From Terfezia claveryi (Eukaryota > Ascomycota > Pezizomycetes > Pezizales > Pezizaceae), in assembly GCA_015179025.1 (NCBI GenBank), contig WHUX01000235.1:1-64000 (forward strand): a stretch of DNA of 64,000 nt, in the 5' to 3' direction. The notes beneath the pieces were generated by a model. That model saw only the letters and a list, made by a program, of their open reading frames with translations. It had not been told where the DNA came from and did not search any database. The position numbers and the translations under genes are program-made. Positions 1 through 9,841 of this stretch are shown one piece after another (position 1 is the stretch's first letter; the number at the start of each line of letters is the position of its first letter).

Positions 1-1223
1 GGTATAAGATAAGTATCCTCAAATACAAGTTTAGGGGCCTAGTGTTTTAATACCTTTATAACCCATTTTGTCTTCTTTTCTACTAGTTTATTATCATGCT
101 CTACCTTCTATTATATAAGGGACTTTTCAATAATAATAAGAGTTTCATTAAGGATCCGATGATTATGTTTACTACCTTGCTATTTGTTTAACTCTGATTA
201 CAGCTGTTTGATAGGATATTAATACAGAACAACTTGAGTACTTAATTGGTAGCTGCTATATTGAATTTGATTAAGGCTTTTTAGACTTTTAGAAGAGGCT
301 CTAAGTAAAGTAAGTATCATTTTGAGAACCTAGAGGTTTTCTTGTAGGTTAGAAGCAGGAAGCTATACTGGCTTAGGTAGTAGTAAGATTAAATGATCAT
401 AGACTTGTATTGGATTATAAAGCCAAATGCTTACAATTTAAAATATACTATAGATCAAATTTGGTTTATTAAATATAGCTTTGTATATAGGCTTGAGGAA
501 TTGTAAAAAGTTATATTTTATAATTCCAAACCATCTCAACTATAATACTATATTGATTTTAATAGAATAATTATACTAAAAAGTTGAAAAAACTACTAAA
601 TCTAAAGGCTAAAGAACATGAGTTGAATGAGATAGTAGCTTTAATATCTTTATCTACTATGTATTGCAAAATTCAAGAACCTCCAATTTCATATACAATT
701 TATAGCTATTCTATATTAGCAACTACTATTCTTATAGATGACTCGGCTTAGCAGTAGTTTGTAGTTTAAAGGTATTCATTAACTAGCCTAATAGAAGCTT
801 ATAATCAATATACCCTTTAACTGAATAGCCAAAGATAAATTGATTGGGGATTTCTTATTTTGAGTCTTTAATACATTCAGGATACTAGTTATAATTGTAT
901 GCTGCTCCTTTATAAATGATAATTAGTGAAACTATTATTCTATTAGTATAAATACACTCTATTATAGTAACTAGCTCTTAATTTTGATTTTGATATAAAG
1001 CTTGAAGCTCAGTATAATAACTTTATTTCTATTTGTCATTTCTATCATAAATCTTTTTTTATTAAGATTATAAATATTTCCTTACTGTAAAGGTATACTC
1101 TTATATATAGAACCCAACTATATTATAAATTAATATAATTAATATAAGTATTAAATATAATATTTTACCTTTGCAAAATAATCCTCTAAAATTGCTTAAT
1201 TTATATTTTCTATATATATTTAG
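1..1223. other. AT-rich unassigned DNA
   Basis: No open frame of note and no recognised domain. The sequence is strongly AT-rich with many stops in all frames, as expected of an old RIP-mutated repeat. The left boundary of the H3R repeat at 1224 is set by alignment with its second copy at 33429, so this block is outside that repeat. Confidence 0.5.
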
Positions 1224-1569
1224 TGTACGCTGCAAGGCAATTTTTTCTCAAACTGCCTCGCCAATACTCACCCTGATAAGTCAGTTTTTCTCTACTCTTC
1301 AAACTGGTGAGTTGGTTATTCGCTGCTCTGGATTACTTGGGTCAGCGCTGAGTAGCCGACGAGTACTCGCTCACCCTTTGTATTATTAATTTAGTACTAG
1401 TGCCGGTGCCTGACTCTGAGTGAGTTCTCATACATACTGTATATAATTCGGGTCAAATTTAACTTAGTACACTGTCACTGTCACGGATTTCTTGTACATC
1501 ACGGATTGCCTCCACTATTATGGATTGCTTGCACTATGATGGAATTGTCACCATTTCTTACAGTCCAAT

Positions 1570-1648
1570 AGTTGTTACAGAATCAACTTAAGTTGTCACG
1601 GAATCAACTCAAGTTGTCACAGAATCAATTCAAGTTGTTACGGAATTG
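1570..1648 (+). repeat. 21-bp minisatellite of H3R
   Basis: About four imperfect copies of a 21-bp unit close to GTTGTCACGGAATCAACTCA. The same unit is present in about six copies at 33776-33893, and a related short array lies in the diverged copy 3 and in the scrap near 55600. Confidence 0.8.
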
Positions 1649-1843
1649 TTTAAAGCTAACTCTAGCAAATTATGATTCTTCTTGATTCACCTAGATTACA
1701 ACCTCTTATAATATTCCATTTCCTATCCTTACAACTTAATATTACCTATAACAACTACCGCAAAAAAAAAAAAAAGGAAAATATGATATCTATTTCTCCA
1801 ATACATAACACAACCAAAAAAATAACCCTATAGATAACGTTAA

Positions 1844-2401
1844 ATACCCTACTCTTGGTACAACCTTCTCTTTAACCTCCACACTCTTCCTTCTGTTTCT
1901 TATACGTCATCAAGTTGTGGTGGTGGTATAGGTGGTGCCAGCCATATAGGTCATGCCAGGGGTGGAAGTGTTGCTAGAGGTGGAAGTGTTGCTAGAGGTA
2001 GTAGTGTTGCTGGGGGTGGATATATTTTCAGGGGTGAAAGTGTTGCTGGAGGTGCAAGTGGTGTCGGAGGTTCAAGTAGTGCTGGCAGGGCAGGTGCGGG
2101 AGATAGCTACAAACCAACAGATGCCAGTGTTGCCGACTGCAGTATTGCCAATGTCAATGAAGATGATAACGAGGAAGATGATGATGGTGATGATGATAAT
2201 AGTGATGATGATGATGATGATAATGATGAGGATGAGGATGATGATGAGGAAGATAGTAGTACTAGTGGTACTTATGGTATGGGGTGGTTGGTCACATTAC
2301 CCCCCACAAGCCGATTGGCTTTCACCCGATGCCACAACATTACAACCCTTTGTAGAATTGTTTGGCATGGTGGATTTCGGTCTCTACTTTGTATTGCATA
2401 A
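1844..2401 (+). pseudogene. Gly/Ser-repeat and acidic-tract protein, H3R copy 1
   Basis: The frame is open from 1844 to TAA at 2399-2401. It starts with a Gly/Ser/Ala/Arg repeat (units like R-G-G-S-V-A), then a run of Asp/Glu of about 40 residues (2155-2265), then a tail beginning G-M-G-W-L-V-T-L-P-P. The same frame and order exist in copy 2 at 34110-34648, which argues this is the coding frame rather than the Met-rich frame beside it. No ATG was found, so an upstream exon or a mutated start is likely. It converges on the H3-like gene, 33 bp from that gene's stop. Acidic tracts are common in histone chaperones, but that role is only inference. Its function is not recognised. Confidence 0.5.
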
Positions 2402-2434
2402 AGGTTAATAGCTATTTCATACACCTAGTTAGTA

Positions 2435-2900
2435 TTACCCTAACCTTCTAATGATATATACATTATTACTTGTCAAAAATCCATGCATGTATGCCTTCAT
2501 AGCCTCTTGGAGGGCATTTGTTGCTATGATACCAATTCTGTCTATATTTGTCCACCCACCGAGTATCATAGGAAAACTATTGTATTTGGTATTGACATTC
2601 TGTACAATATCTTGACATAACTATCAGAACGTAGTCTTCAGAATGATTAATTGCATGCTGGCCTGTTGCCTCTGAATTTGTCTAATAATTGCCACTGACA
2701 CCAGACTTAACATTCCCAGTTCAAATTAGACTAGAGGAGTTCTTACACTGATTCACTCTTCTCTTTTTTGGGACTATCCTTTTCTTTTTTGGAACCACTT
2801 TACACCTCTATTCTGTTGTGATGGGCACTTTTGCAGGGGGTACTATTGTCTTGATATTCCTAGTTCATTATTTCATTCCGGCTATTATATCTGTCCGTAT
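2435..2900 (-). pseudogene. Histone H3-like gene, H3R copy 1 (broken)
   Basis: Two exons on the minus strand. Exon 1 (2900-2747) gives a basic tail with R-T near its start, then R-N-I-K-T-I-V-P-P-A-K-V-P and V-P-K-K-K-R-I-V-P-K-K-R-R-V. A 52-bp intron (2746-2695, GTAAGA...TCAG, length 1 mod 3) restores the frame. Exon 2 (2694-2435) reads L-A-I-I-R-Q-I-Q-R-Q-Q, matching H3 VALREIRRYQ, and ends with N-A-L-Q-E-A-M-K-A-Y-M-H-G-F, matching H3 ALQEASEAYLVGLF. Loop 1 is about 13 residues longer than in H3. The last helix of the H3 fold is not seen before the stop at 2435. Broken by stops in the tail and one in helix 1, and the start ATG reads ATA. Confidence 0.8.
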
Positions 2901-3101
2901 TTGGAGGTATAAAGGAGTAAGTATTATTTTTCATACTGTTTGAAGATTGTAGATTAAAGGATCTGAGGTTTGGGACAATAAGTTTGCTTATATATGTATG
3001 TTCCCGAGGGTACAAAAATTAGACTGACATCAACCAATGAGCTGTACAATAAGGTATAATTCATTATTCATCTGCATCTCCATCTGTTAGCTTACTCATA
3101 A

Positions 3102-3825
3102 TGTAATGGAGAACGTTGTTTCATTGCTTATATAATTGATTATATACTTTTGTATTTCCTATATTACTACTATGTTATGTAACTAAACCTCTCGGTTGAA
3201 GAACTAGCCTTCTACCACCTTCTACTACTTTATAAGCATCCATAACACGCGGAATTTGCTATAGGAAGTTCCATGGCACTTGCCATATGAGGACACCCTC
3301 ATTATAGCTGCGTGACCTCTATTTTAAGGCGTGTGACTCATTACTATGGCCATATGACTATTGTTTAAGGCATGTGACTCATTACTATGGCCACATAACC
3401 ATTGTTTAAGGCATGTGACTCATTACTATAGCCACATGACCCCTTTTATACAGTGCACCACCTTCTGGTGTGCCACTCTTTATTGTATTTATTTCCTTAG
3501 TCATTAGATCTGAGAGGAGTATAAATAGGCCACTGAATTCCCTTTAGAATCCACAGACAGAAAGAAAGCAAGCAACCAGAAGCATACAGTAGCAAGCAAG
3601 CCTATATTCCAATCAGATCAAGATTATATAGCTTAGATAGTACAAATTATATAAGATAGATTACAACAGTTAATTACTGTTCCCTTTGGGAACGTCCTAT
3701 ATAGTAATCTCTCTACCCTTTTAAGGTCTTACCTCAGCAGATCCGAAATACATAAACGTCCATACCTATGGTTATAAATTGTATAAATAGTACCGAATGA
3801 ATTCTGTCTAGTACCATTCATTACA
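3102..3825 (+). repeat. 5' LTR of family 2 gypsy element G
   Basis: 724-bp LTR with ends TGTAAT...ATTACA, homologous to the LTRs at 30790, 43151 and 51698. It holds a TATAAATA box at 3520-3527 and three copies of a roughly 45-bp unit (about 3300-3450) built on GGCCACATGACC and GCATGTGACTCATTACTATG. It interrupts H3R copy 1. The extra unit explains why it is longer than the 673-bp LTRs of F. Confidence 0.9.
3520..3527 (+). promoter_or_regulatory. TATA box in family 2 LTR
   Basis: TATAAATA in the middle of the LTR, preceded by GAGGAG and followed by GGC. The same box is at 31166-31173, 43524-43531 and 52071-52078 in the other family 2 LTRs. It is the likely core promoter that sets the U3/R border. 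Confidence 0.7.
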
Positions 3826-4633
3826 TTTTTTTAACTCACTTACTTAATCTTTACTCTTAAATCCAAGGCCTGATCAATCTTCGGATATCTTTATTACACT
3901 CACCCAAGTGAATACAATTCGACACACAAGTGCACATATAAAATCAATATCGTTATTCAACTAGCTAGCCAATAAGAAATCCAACAAAACAAGACATTAA
4001 ACTCTCAACTGTAGTACATCAACAAAAGACTTAGAAGCAAGCTCAGCAGAGCTCTAACGGGCAGTAGTATCCCACATTAAACAATCCCATCCTCGTTCAC
4101 AACACTTTTCCCAATATGATCAACAACTCATCTTGTACTTCTAGCAACTGCCATTACATCTGTACCTGTAAATCCGGTACACCATTGAAAAACCAGCCCC
4201 CCAGGTCCCAGGAATAATTGGTCTCAACAACCAAGCATCACAATCCTAAGGCTCAAATCTTACTGCCTCCACTGTAGCCATTTCCTCCAGAAAAGAATTA
4301 CCTCCATCAGAATCTTCTTTAGGCCTAGACATCTCTACAATACCTCTGCGCCCCCAACGTTTACCTCAACACACCAATCAGAAAACGTGACACTTTTGCC
4401 GGAAGACCTAGAACTAGATTCTAGAGTAGTAGACGAAGAAAAACTAGGACCATAAGAAATATTAGATCCTGACATCCAGCCTCAACAGCCGCGTGAGCTA
4501 CCAAGCCAATAGAACTGTCAGTCAAATGGATATTATAAGGATTATCAGCCACCATACTATTAGCACAGTAAGGTGCAAAGAAGAAAAGGTACTCGATGAT
4601 TGTATCGCATAACCAGCTGCATTTGGTTGCAGA
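3826..4633 (+). mobile_element. Leader of family 2 element G, truncated
   Basis: This follows the LTR and aligns with the untranslated leader of F (43824-44640) and H (31464-32285). It stops at the sequence GCATTTGGTTGCAGA, where F goes on into gag but here element A begins. The rest of G is not present on the far side of A. Confidence 0.85.
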
Positions 4634-4662
4634 TGTCACAACCGTGTTCTTAGTCTTGATTT

Positions 4663-4728
4663 GACACTCGAACAGGCTTGTTCGGGTGTCGCACTGTTTT
4701 GACACTCGAACAGGCTTGTTCGGGTGTC
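4663..4728. repeat. Two 28-bp palindromes in LTR U3
   Basis: Two copies (4663-4690 and 4701-4728) of an imperfect palindrome GACACTCGAACA-GGCT-TGTTCGGGTGTC. Copies also sit at 10377-10404 and 10413-10440 in the 3' LTR, at 58503-58568 in D and at 56339-56443 in C. The position upstream of the TATA box suggests a regulatory site or a hairpin. Confidence 0.85.
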
Positions 4729-4815
4729 GTTGATGGGTTATCGTTACCTTGCTTGGCTTCTGAGATAAGGGATCTTGGGAAGCTTATTCCTTCCGTTGCC
4801 CTGCCCGGAATTATG

Positions 4816-4823
4816 TATATATA
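4816..4823 (+). promoter_or_regulatory. TATA box in family 1 LTR
   Basis: TATATATA followed by GCCCCTGTCCC. The same block is at 10527-10534 in the 3' LTR and 58846-58853 in D. Likely core promoter of the element. Confidence 0.6.
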
Positions 4824-5018
4824 GCCCCTGTCCCTCGTACTGTCGTTGGATCCCTATCCAACGTCTTGTATACCCAATACAGGACCTTGCTTCTCCCAGC
4901 GCTTGTGCACCTCCCTTGTGCACATCCTTGTCTCGAACAAACAACTCTGCAGTACAGCTGCCTCCCTTGACACACGCGGCAACTGCCTCCGCGTGTCTCG
5001 TGTCCCTTGCCCTCTGCC

Positions 5019-5074
5019 TCTTGCCTCTTGCCTCTTGCCTCTTGCCTCTTGCCTCTTGCCTCTTGCCTCTTGCC
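5019..5074 (+). repeat. TCTTGCC heptamer array
   Basis: Eight exact copies of TCTTGCC in the 5' LTR; the 3' LTR has nine (10730-10792). The difference shows slippage after insertion. It creates the artefactual reading frames with A-S-C-L-L-P-L repeats on the plus strand and R-Q-E-A-R-G-K on the minus strand. Confidence 0.9.
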
Positions 5075-5272
5075 CTTGCCCCGTCTCAGTCTTCCCCTGG
5101 TCACACACGTAGCGTTCCTACGTGTGTCTTACCCTAGCCTTTCCCCCGATCATACACGTAGCGCTCCTACGTGTGCGATTGCCCCTTGCCACTTCCCCGG
5201 CGTACCCCTTGGTCGCCTTGTCCCCCAGAGCCCTCGTTACACTACGTTGGATCTTTCAGACCAACCGGTACG

Positions 5273-6406
5273 ATGTCCGCGAACATTCCACTACCCACCG
5301 ATAGATTCGCAGCCTGGAGGGCGACTCCGATCCCATCAGACCCGATAGAACTATCAGCATACCGACGAACTGTGATCGAGATATTTACAGATACTTATGC
5401 CATCGGCGAACAACAAGGAGCGGACCTTCAGAAAGCCGAAAGGTGAATCCGAGAAGCTGAAGATGAAATAACCCTCCTCCGAGAAGATGCAGCAGAGGAC
5501 AGGATAACCATCCGGAGACTGACTCGCGCTTTGGACCTGACCGATGGTCCAAAAAACCAGAAAACACAAGACCTACCCACCCCGCCCAAGTTTAATGGGG
5601 ACCGGGGCCGGCTATGAGCATGGAAAAACTCTGTGCAGATAAAACTCTCTGGGGACTCGGCGAAGTTCCCCACCGTCCACCACCAGCTCTCATAAGTCTA
5701 TGGCCTACTGGAGGGTAAGGCTATGGACCAGGTACAGCCCTTCGTCAAGGCCACGGGGATTGATTTGGTAGACATCCCAGCACTAATGGCAATCCTGGAC
5801 CGAGCCTTCAGAGACCCGAATCCTAAAGGAACCGCCAGCAGGGCCCTGCGAGACCTCAAGCAAAAACACAACGAACTGTCAGCCTATGTCGCTGAGTTCT
5901 CCAGGCTAGCAGCAGAGCTCAATTGGAATGACGAAGCCAAGCTCGATCAGTTCAAAGACGGGCTTACCTTCGAGCTGAAAAAGGCTCTGGTTTACTGCCC
6001 ACCGACCAAGACCCTGGAGGGACTTATTGAACAAGCTAGCTGGGTGGAACAGCAGACAGCGGCACTTAGAGCCCCCCAAAAGACACTCCTGACCTCGACT
6101 CCCCGTACACCATTTCTGACAGCACGCACCCAACAACAACAACCTACACCAGTCAACAAGCCTGCGCACCCCTCCTTGGTAGCGGGTGGGGCTGCCCCCA
6201 TGGACCTGTCAGCAGGTAGGCCTCGTCTTACCCAGGAGGAAAGGGACCGTCGCCGCACTCAGGGTTTGTGCATTGCATGTGGGAAGGGGGACCATTTCAT
6301 TGCGGCATGTCCCCTCCGCAAGAACCGATCCCTGGCCGCCCATGCCATATCCGAATCAAGGATTGAAGAGGTTGAAGAATCGGGAAAAGGGGAGTCCCTT
6401 GCCTAG
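5273..6406 (+). pseudogene. gag: gag of element A, three in-frame stops
   Basis: One frame from ATG at 5273 to TAG at 6404-6406, about 377 codons, broken by TGA at 5444, TGA near 5615 and TAA near 5692. The C-terminal open part (5723 on) holds the retrotransposon capsid region (about 5750-6050) and a zinc knuckle C-I-A-C-G-K-G-D-H-F-I-A-A-C (CX2CX4HX4C) at about 6270-6311. The start is chosen because the same 12-codon spacing to the first conserved block (R-F-A-A-W-R) is kept in D. Gag would form the particle. The stop at 6404 lies inside the frameshift stem-loop. Confidence 0.9.
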
Positions 6407-6427
6407 TTACTGACACTAGCAAGGGAC
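6382..6427 (+). promoter_or_regulatory. -1 ribosomal frameshift signal, gag-pol junction of A
   Basis: Slippery heptamer G GGA AAA (6382-6388) lies in the gag frame. After a 5-nt spacer (GGGGA) there is a perfect 9-bp stem, GTCCCTTGC (6394-6402) with GCAAGGGAC (6419-6427), and a 16-nt loop. A -1 slip moves reading from gag (frame 2) into the pol frame (frame 1), which leads directly into the protease. D has the same heptamer and stem at 60408-60453. Function is inferred from layout; the sequence fit is direct. Confidence 0.85.
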
Positions 6428-6765
6428 CTGCCCAGGGCCATTTATCTTTGTCTGCGTTTTCTTTGCCTGCACCTATGTCTGTTGATGAATCTCGCTTGTT
6501 TGGCGAGCATTTTGTAGTACCAATAACTGTTAAATTCAATGGTAAAACAGTGGTAACATCAGCTCTCATCGATTGTGGTGCTTCGGGAATTGCATTCATT
6601 GATCAGGCCTTCGTCAGTAAAAATTCCATACCAACCTCAAAGTTAAAGACCCCCCGCCTTCTCGACGTCATTGATGGCCGCCCCATCTCTTCTGGGCTAT
6701 TACCGACCTCGCGTGTCTGCCCAGTGCCATTGGAGACCATTCGGAGGACCTCCCAATGTTTGTGA
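6389..6765 (+). pseudogene. pol: pol of A: aspartic protease segment
   Basis: The frame entered by a -1 slip. It contains T-S-A-L-I-D-C-G-A-S-G, the retropepsin active site (D-[ST]-G-A form, here D-C-G-A), at about 6558-6590. The frame is lost near 6697 by deletion of one base relative to D (TCTGGGC against TCTGGGGC) and ends at 6765 in a shifted frame. The protease would cut the Gag-Pol polyprotein. Confidence 0.85.
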
Positions 6766-7490
6766 CCAAACTAAAATATCCAATTGTGCTTGGGATCCCC
6801 TGGCTCAGAATGCACGATGTGTCAGTCAGCTTCGGCTCGTACACCTTGCAATTCAACAGCCATTATTGCAGAAAAAACTGTGGAGGTCCAAGAATCACCG
6901 TCACGGGGCTATGCGCATTACCACCCCCGATAATCCACCCAGCCCAGGTGGTACCCCAGCCCGCGCACATCAATGCTGCCCACTCCCCGGTTACCCCTGT
7001 TTCCCCTGTTCCCCCTGTTTCCCCTGTCCCCTCGGTCCCCCTGGCGACCCCAAAGTCCCTCAACGTTAGCTTTATCGGGGCAGGGGCTTTCGCTTACCTC
7101 ACCAGGAGGCACAAGCTGAAGGCTCATGCCCTGTCCATACATGAGGTGAACCTGGAAATCAACAAGCTGCGGCCTAAGGAGGAGTGGAAGGCCATGGTCC
7201 CGGATGAATATCACGAGTTCATTGATCTGTTCTCGGAAAAAGCCGCGGAGAAGCTAGCGCCCCACCGACCATATGACCACACAATTCCGCTGGTAGAGGG
7301 TAAGACCCCCCCCTATGGGCCCCTTTACGGAATGTCCCGGGTGGAGCTGGAGGCCCTGAAGAAATACCTGAGGAAAACCTCAACAAGAGCTTCATTCGCC
7401 ATAGCTCTTCTCCAGCGGGCGCCCCTGTGCTGTTTGTCAAAAAATCAGATGGCTCCCTTCGATTGTGCTGGACTATCGTGGCCTGAATGA
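6756..7490 (+). pseudogene. pol: pol of A: protease C-terminal part to RT N-terminus
   Basis: Restored frame carrying the P-I-V-L-G-I-P-W-L motif of the retropepsin flap end (about 6780), a Pro/Val-rich linker from CCCCTGTT repeats (6985-7045), and the start of reverse transcriptase ([14 protein letters not shown]). A one-base deletion near 7370 throws the last 40 codons out of frame; more single-base losses follow near 7470 and 7511. Confidence 0.85.
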
Positions 7491-8565
7491 AATAACGGTG
7501 AAGAACAGGTACCCTTGCCCCTAATCCAGGAGACGTTGGCCAGGCTCTCCAAGGCAAAATGGTTCACCAAATTGGACCTGAGAGGGGCTTATAACCTGGT
7601 ACGGATCGCCGAAGGGGAGGAGTGGAAAACCGCCTTCCGGACGCGTTATGGCCATTTCGAGTACAATGTGATGCCCTTTGGCCTAACCAATGCCCCCGCA
7701 TCTTTCCAGCACTTTATCAATGACACCCTGCGGGACTTTCTGGATGTATTCTGCACAGCCTACCTGGACGATATCCTCATCTACTCGGATACCCTAGCGG
7801 AACACAAAATCCACGTCCGGCAGGTGCTAGAGAAGCTGGAACAAGCTGGGTTATACCTTAAACCGAGAAATGCGAATTCCACGTCAAGAGGTGAAGTACC
7901 TGGGCCTGATAATAACCACGGACGGTATCAGAATGGACCCTGCCAAGGTTACTGCAATCCAGGATTGGGAAACCCCTGCCAACCTCAAGGATGTACAGGC
8001 CTTCTTGGGCTTTGCCAATTTCTACCGCCGGTTCATCCTGGGATATTCGAGAATAGTGGCACCACTGACAGCATTAACCAAGACCAAGGGCATGGAAAAG
8101 AGCCAACGATTCCAGTGGAGTCCAGAAGCCCAATCCGCTTTCGAGAGGCTCAAGGAAGCCTTCTGCTCAGCCCCGATCCTGGCCCACTTCGATCCTGATC
8201 GTGAATGCATTGTTGAGACGGATGCCTCCGACTATGTCTCCGCAGGAATCCTGTCCCAGAACGATGACAATGGGATCCTCCACCCAGTGGCATACTTCTC
8301 AAAAAAGCACTCCCCGGCGGAGTGTAATTATGAAATCTATGATAAGGAGTTAATGGCCATTGTGCGAGCATTCGAGGAGTGGAGGCCACACCTGGAGTCA
8401 GCCAAGGGAATTATCGAGGTACTGTCTGATCATAAGAACCTTGAGTACTTTACTACCACCAAGCTGCTTAACCGGCGGCAGGCTAGGTGGTCGGAGTTCC
8501 TCTCCCGGTTAACTTCAAGATCAAATACCGGCCAGGAAAGGCTGGTGGGAAACCGGATGCTTTGA
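7491..8565 (+). pseudogene. pol: pol of A: reverse transcriptase and RNase H
   Basis: Two overlapping frames, 7515-8198 and 7870-8565, joined by a one-base deletion near 7866. RT motifs: [19 protein letters not shown], and catalytic [10 protein letters not shown] at about 7762-7790. RNase H motifs: V-E-T-D-A-S-D-Y-V (8212), [11 protein letters not shown] and S-D-H-K-N-L. It would copy element RNA to DNA in the particle. The frame breaks again near 8508. Confidence 0.95.
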
Positions 8566-9841
8566 CTAGGAGATCAGGAGACCTCCCTAAAGGGGGGGAT
8601 GAAAGGCTAAAATACCAGAATCAGGTGGTATTGAAGCCCGAAAACCTTGATCTGGCAGCCAATACCCTTGCTGAAGTGAAGCCGACCTCCGACAGCTAGT
8701 GAGACAGGCATATATGGACGACCCCCTGGCCAAGGAAATTATCACCGCAGTGGATTCTGGCCAGCGCCGCCACCCCAAGATCTCCCTAGCCGAGTGTACC
8801 GTCCAGGAAGGCCTCCTCTACCACCTCGAACGGCTGTATGTGCCGGAAGGAGAGCTGCGCCTTCGATTGATCAAGGAACACCATGACAGCCTGGTTGCAG
8901 GTCACCCTGGAGTGGCCAAAACGTTAGAGCTTCTGGCCAGGGAATACACATGGATTGACCAACGGAAGGACGTGGAGCGGTACGTACGGAACTGCCACGT
9001 TTGCAAGCGTGCTAAGCCTGTCCGCCACGCTCCTTATGGGACCCTGAAGCCCCTGGAGATCCCAGACCAGCCTTGGCAACACCTAACCATGGACTTTGTG
9101 ACTGGGTTGCCGGAGGATTCGGGGTTTAACGCTATTCTTATGGTAGTAGACCGATTGACCAAAATGAGGCACGTTATACCTTGCCATGATACCTGTTCTG
9201 CCCGGGACCTCGCCGGCCTCTACCTCAACCATGTATTCCGCTACCATGGTCTCCCCAAGTCTGTCGTCTCGGACCGCGGCCCCCAATTCGTCTCGGACTT
9301 CTGGAAGGTATTCTGCGAGCTTCTGGGAATCAACGTACACCTCTCCACGGCGTATCACCCCCAAACAGATGGTCAGTCCGAGCGAATGAATGCAATCATG
9401 GAGCAGTACCTGAGAACATACGTCAATTACCAGCAAAACAACTGGGTTTCGCTGCTGGCAACCTGTGAGTTCGCCGCTAACAACCATTTCTCGGAGTCTC
9501 TAAAAACCTCCCCGTTCCTGGCCAATTATGGCTGGCACCCTCGTTTCGTGGACTCTCTAGCACCTCTGCACAAGGCTAGGGAGAACACCCCAGCTAAGGA
9601 GTTCACCACGGAGATTGCTGAGTTGCACTCCACCCTAAGAGCCGAACTGGTATATGCTCAAGCTAGGCAAGCGGAGTATGCCAACGGATCACGGTTGCCA
9701 GCCCCCAGGTATCAGCCAGGAGATAAGGTGTGGCTCTCCAGCAGGCACTTCCGGACGGAACGGCCATCTCGCAAGCTCGACCATAAGTTCCTGGGTCCAT
9801 TCGAGGTGGTGGCGCTGTGGGCACTCATGCCTATCGATTGA
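8566..9841 (+). pseudogene. pol: pol of A: integrase
   Basis: The open stretch from 8699 to 9841 holds the whole catalytic integrase. HHCC zinc domain: H-H-D-S-L-V-A-G-H-P-G then C-H-V-C-K-R (about 8880-9010). Catalytic triad: D in T-M-D-F-V-T-G, D in V-V-S-D-R-G-P-Q-F, and E in D-G-Q-S-E-R-M-N-A-I. A short linker before it (8640-8698) lacks the Ala-Glu repeat found in C and D. The frame fails at about 9810 by a one-base loss (GTGGCGCTG against GTGGCTGCTG in D). Confidence 0.95.

Larger units (their letters stand above)
1224..3101 (+). mobile_element. Dispersed repeat H3R, copy 1 (carries histone H3-like gene)
   Basis: This segment aligns end to end with 33429-35350: both open with TGT(A/T)C(G/A)CTG and run through the same minisatellite, the same Gly/Ser-acidic reading frame, and the same minus-strand histone H3-like gene. 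The right end here is not natural: a family 2 LTR starts at 3102, where copy 2 continues with unrelated bases. No terminal repeats, transposase or target duplication were found, so how it moved is unknown. It could be a non-autonomous element or a segmental duplication. Confidence 0.75.
4634..5241 (+). repeat. 5' LTR of element A
   Basis: TGTCACAAC...GTTACA, 608 bp, matching 10348-10960. It carries two 28-bp palindromes, a TATA box, a heptamer array, and two copies of a CACACGTAG/CTACGTGTG palindrome near 5103-5180. The open frames seen across it (Leu/Pro/Ser-rich) come from the heptamer array and are not genes. Confidence 0.95.

Noticed and set aside
1953..2408. Val/Leu/Met-rich frame with a long Met-Met-Ile run (and 34215-34655 in copy 2)
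   Set aside because: It is another frame of the GATGAT array; the Gly/Ser-acidic frame is favoured because its composition and tail are conserved with ordinary amino-acid usage.
4421..4705. Minus-strand frame shared by the leaders of G and F (also 44368-44658)
   Set aside because: It is conserved only as much as the leader DNA itself, and breaks at different points in G, H and F. No domain.
4775..5137. Leu/Pro/Ser/Ala-rich frames on plus and Arg/Gln/Glu-rich frames on minus in the LTR (again at 10486-10986)
   Set aside because: They come from the TCTTGCC heptamer array, which is open in several frames, and they lie in an LTR. No domain and no conservation apart from the repeat.
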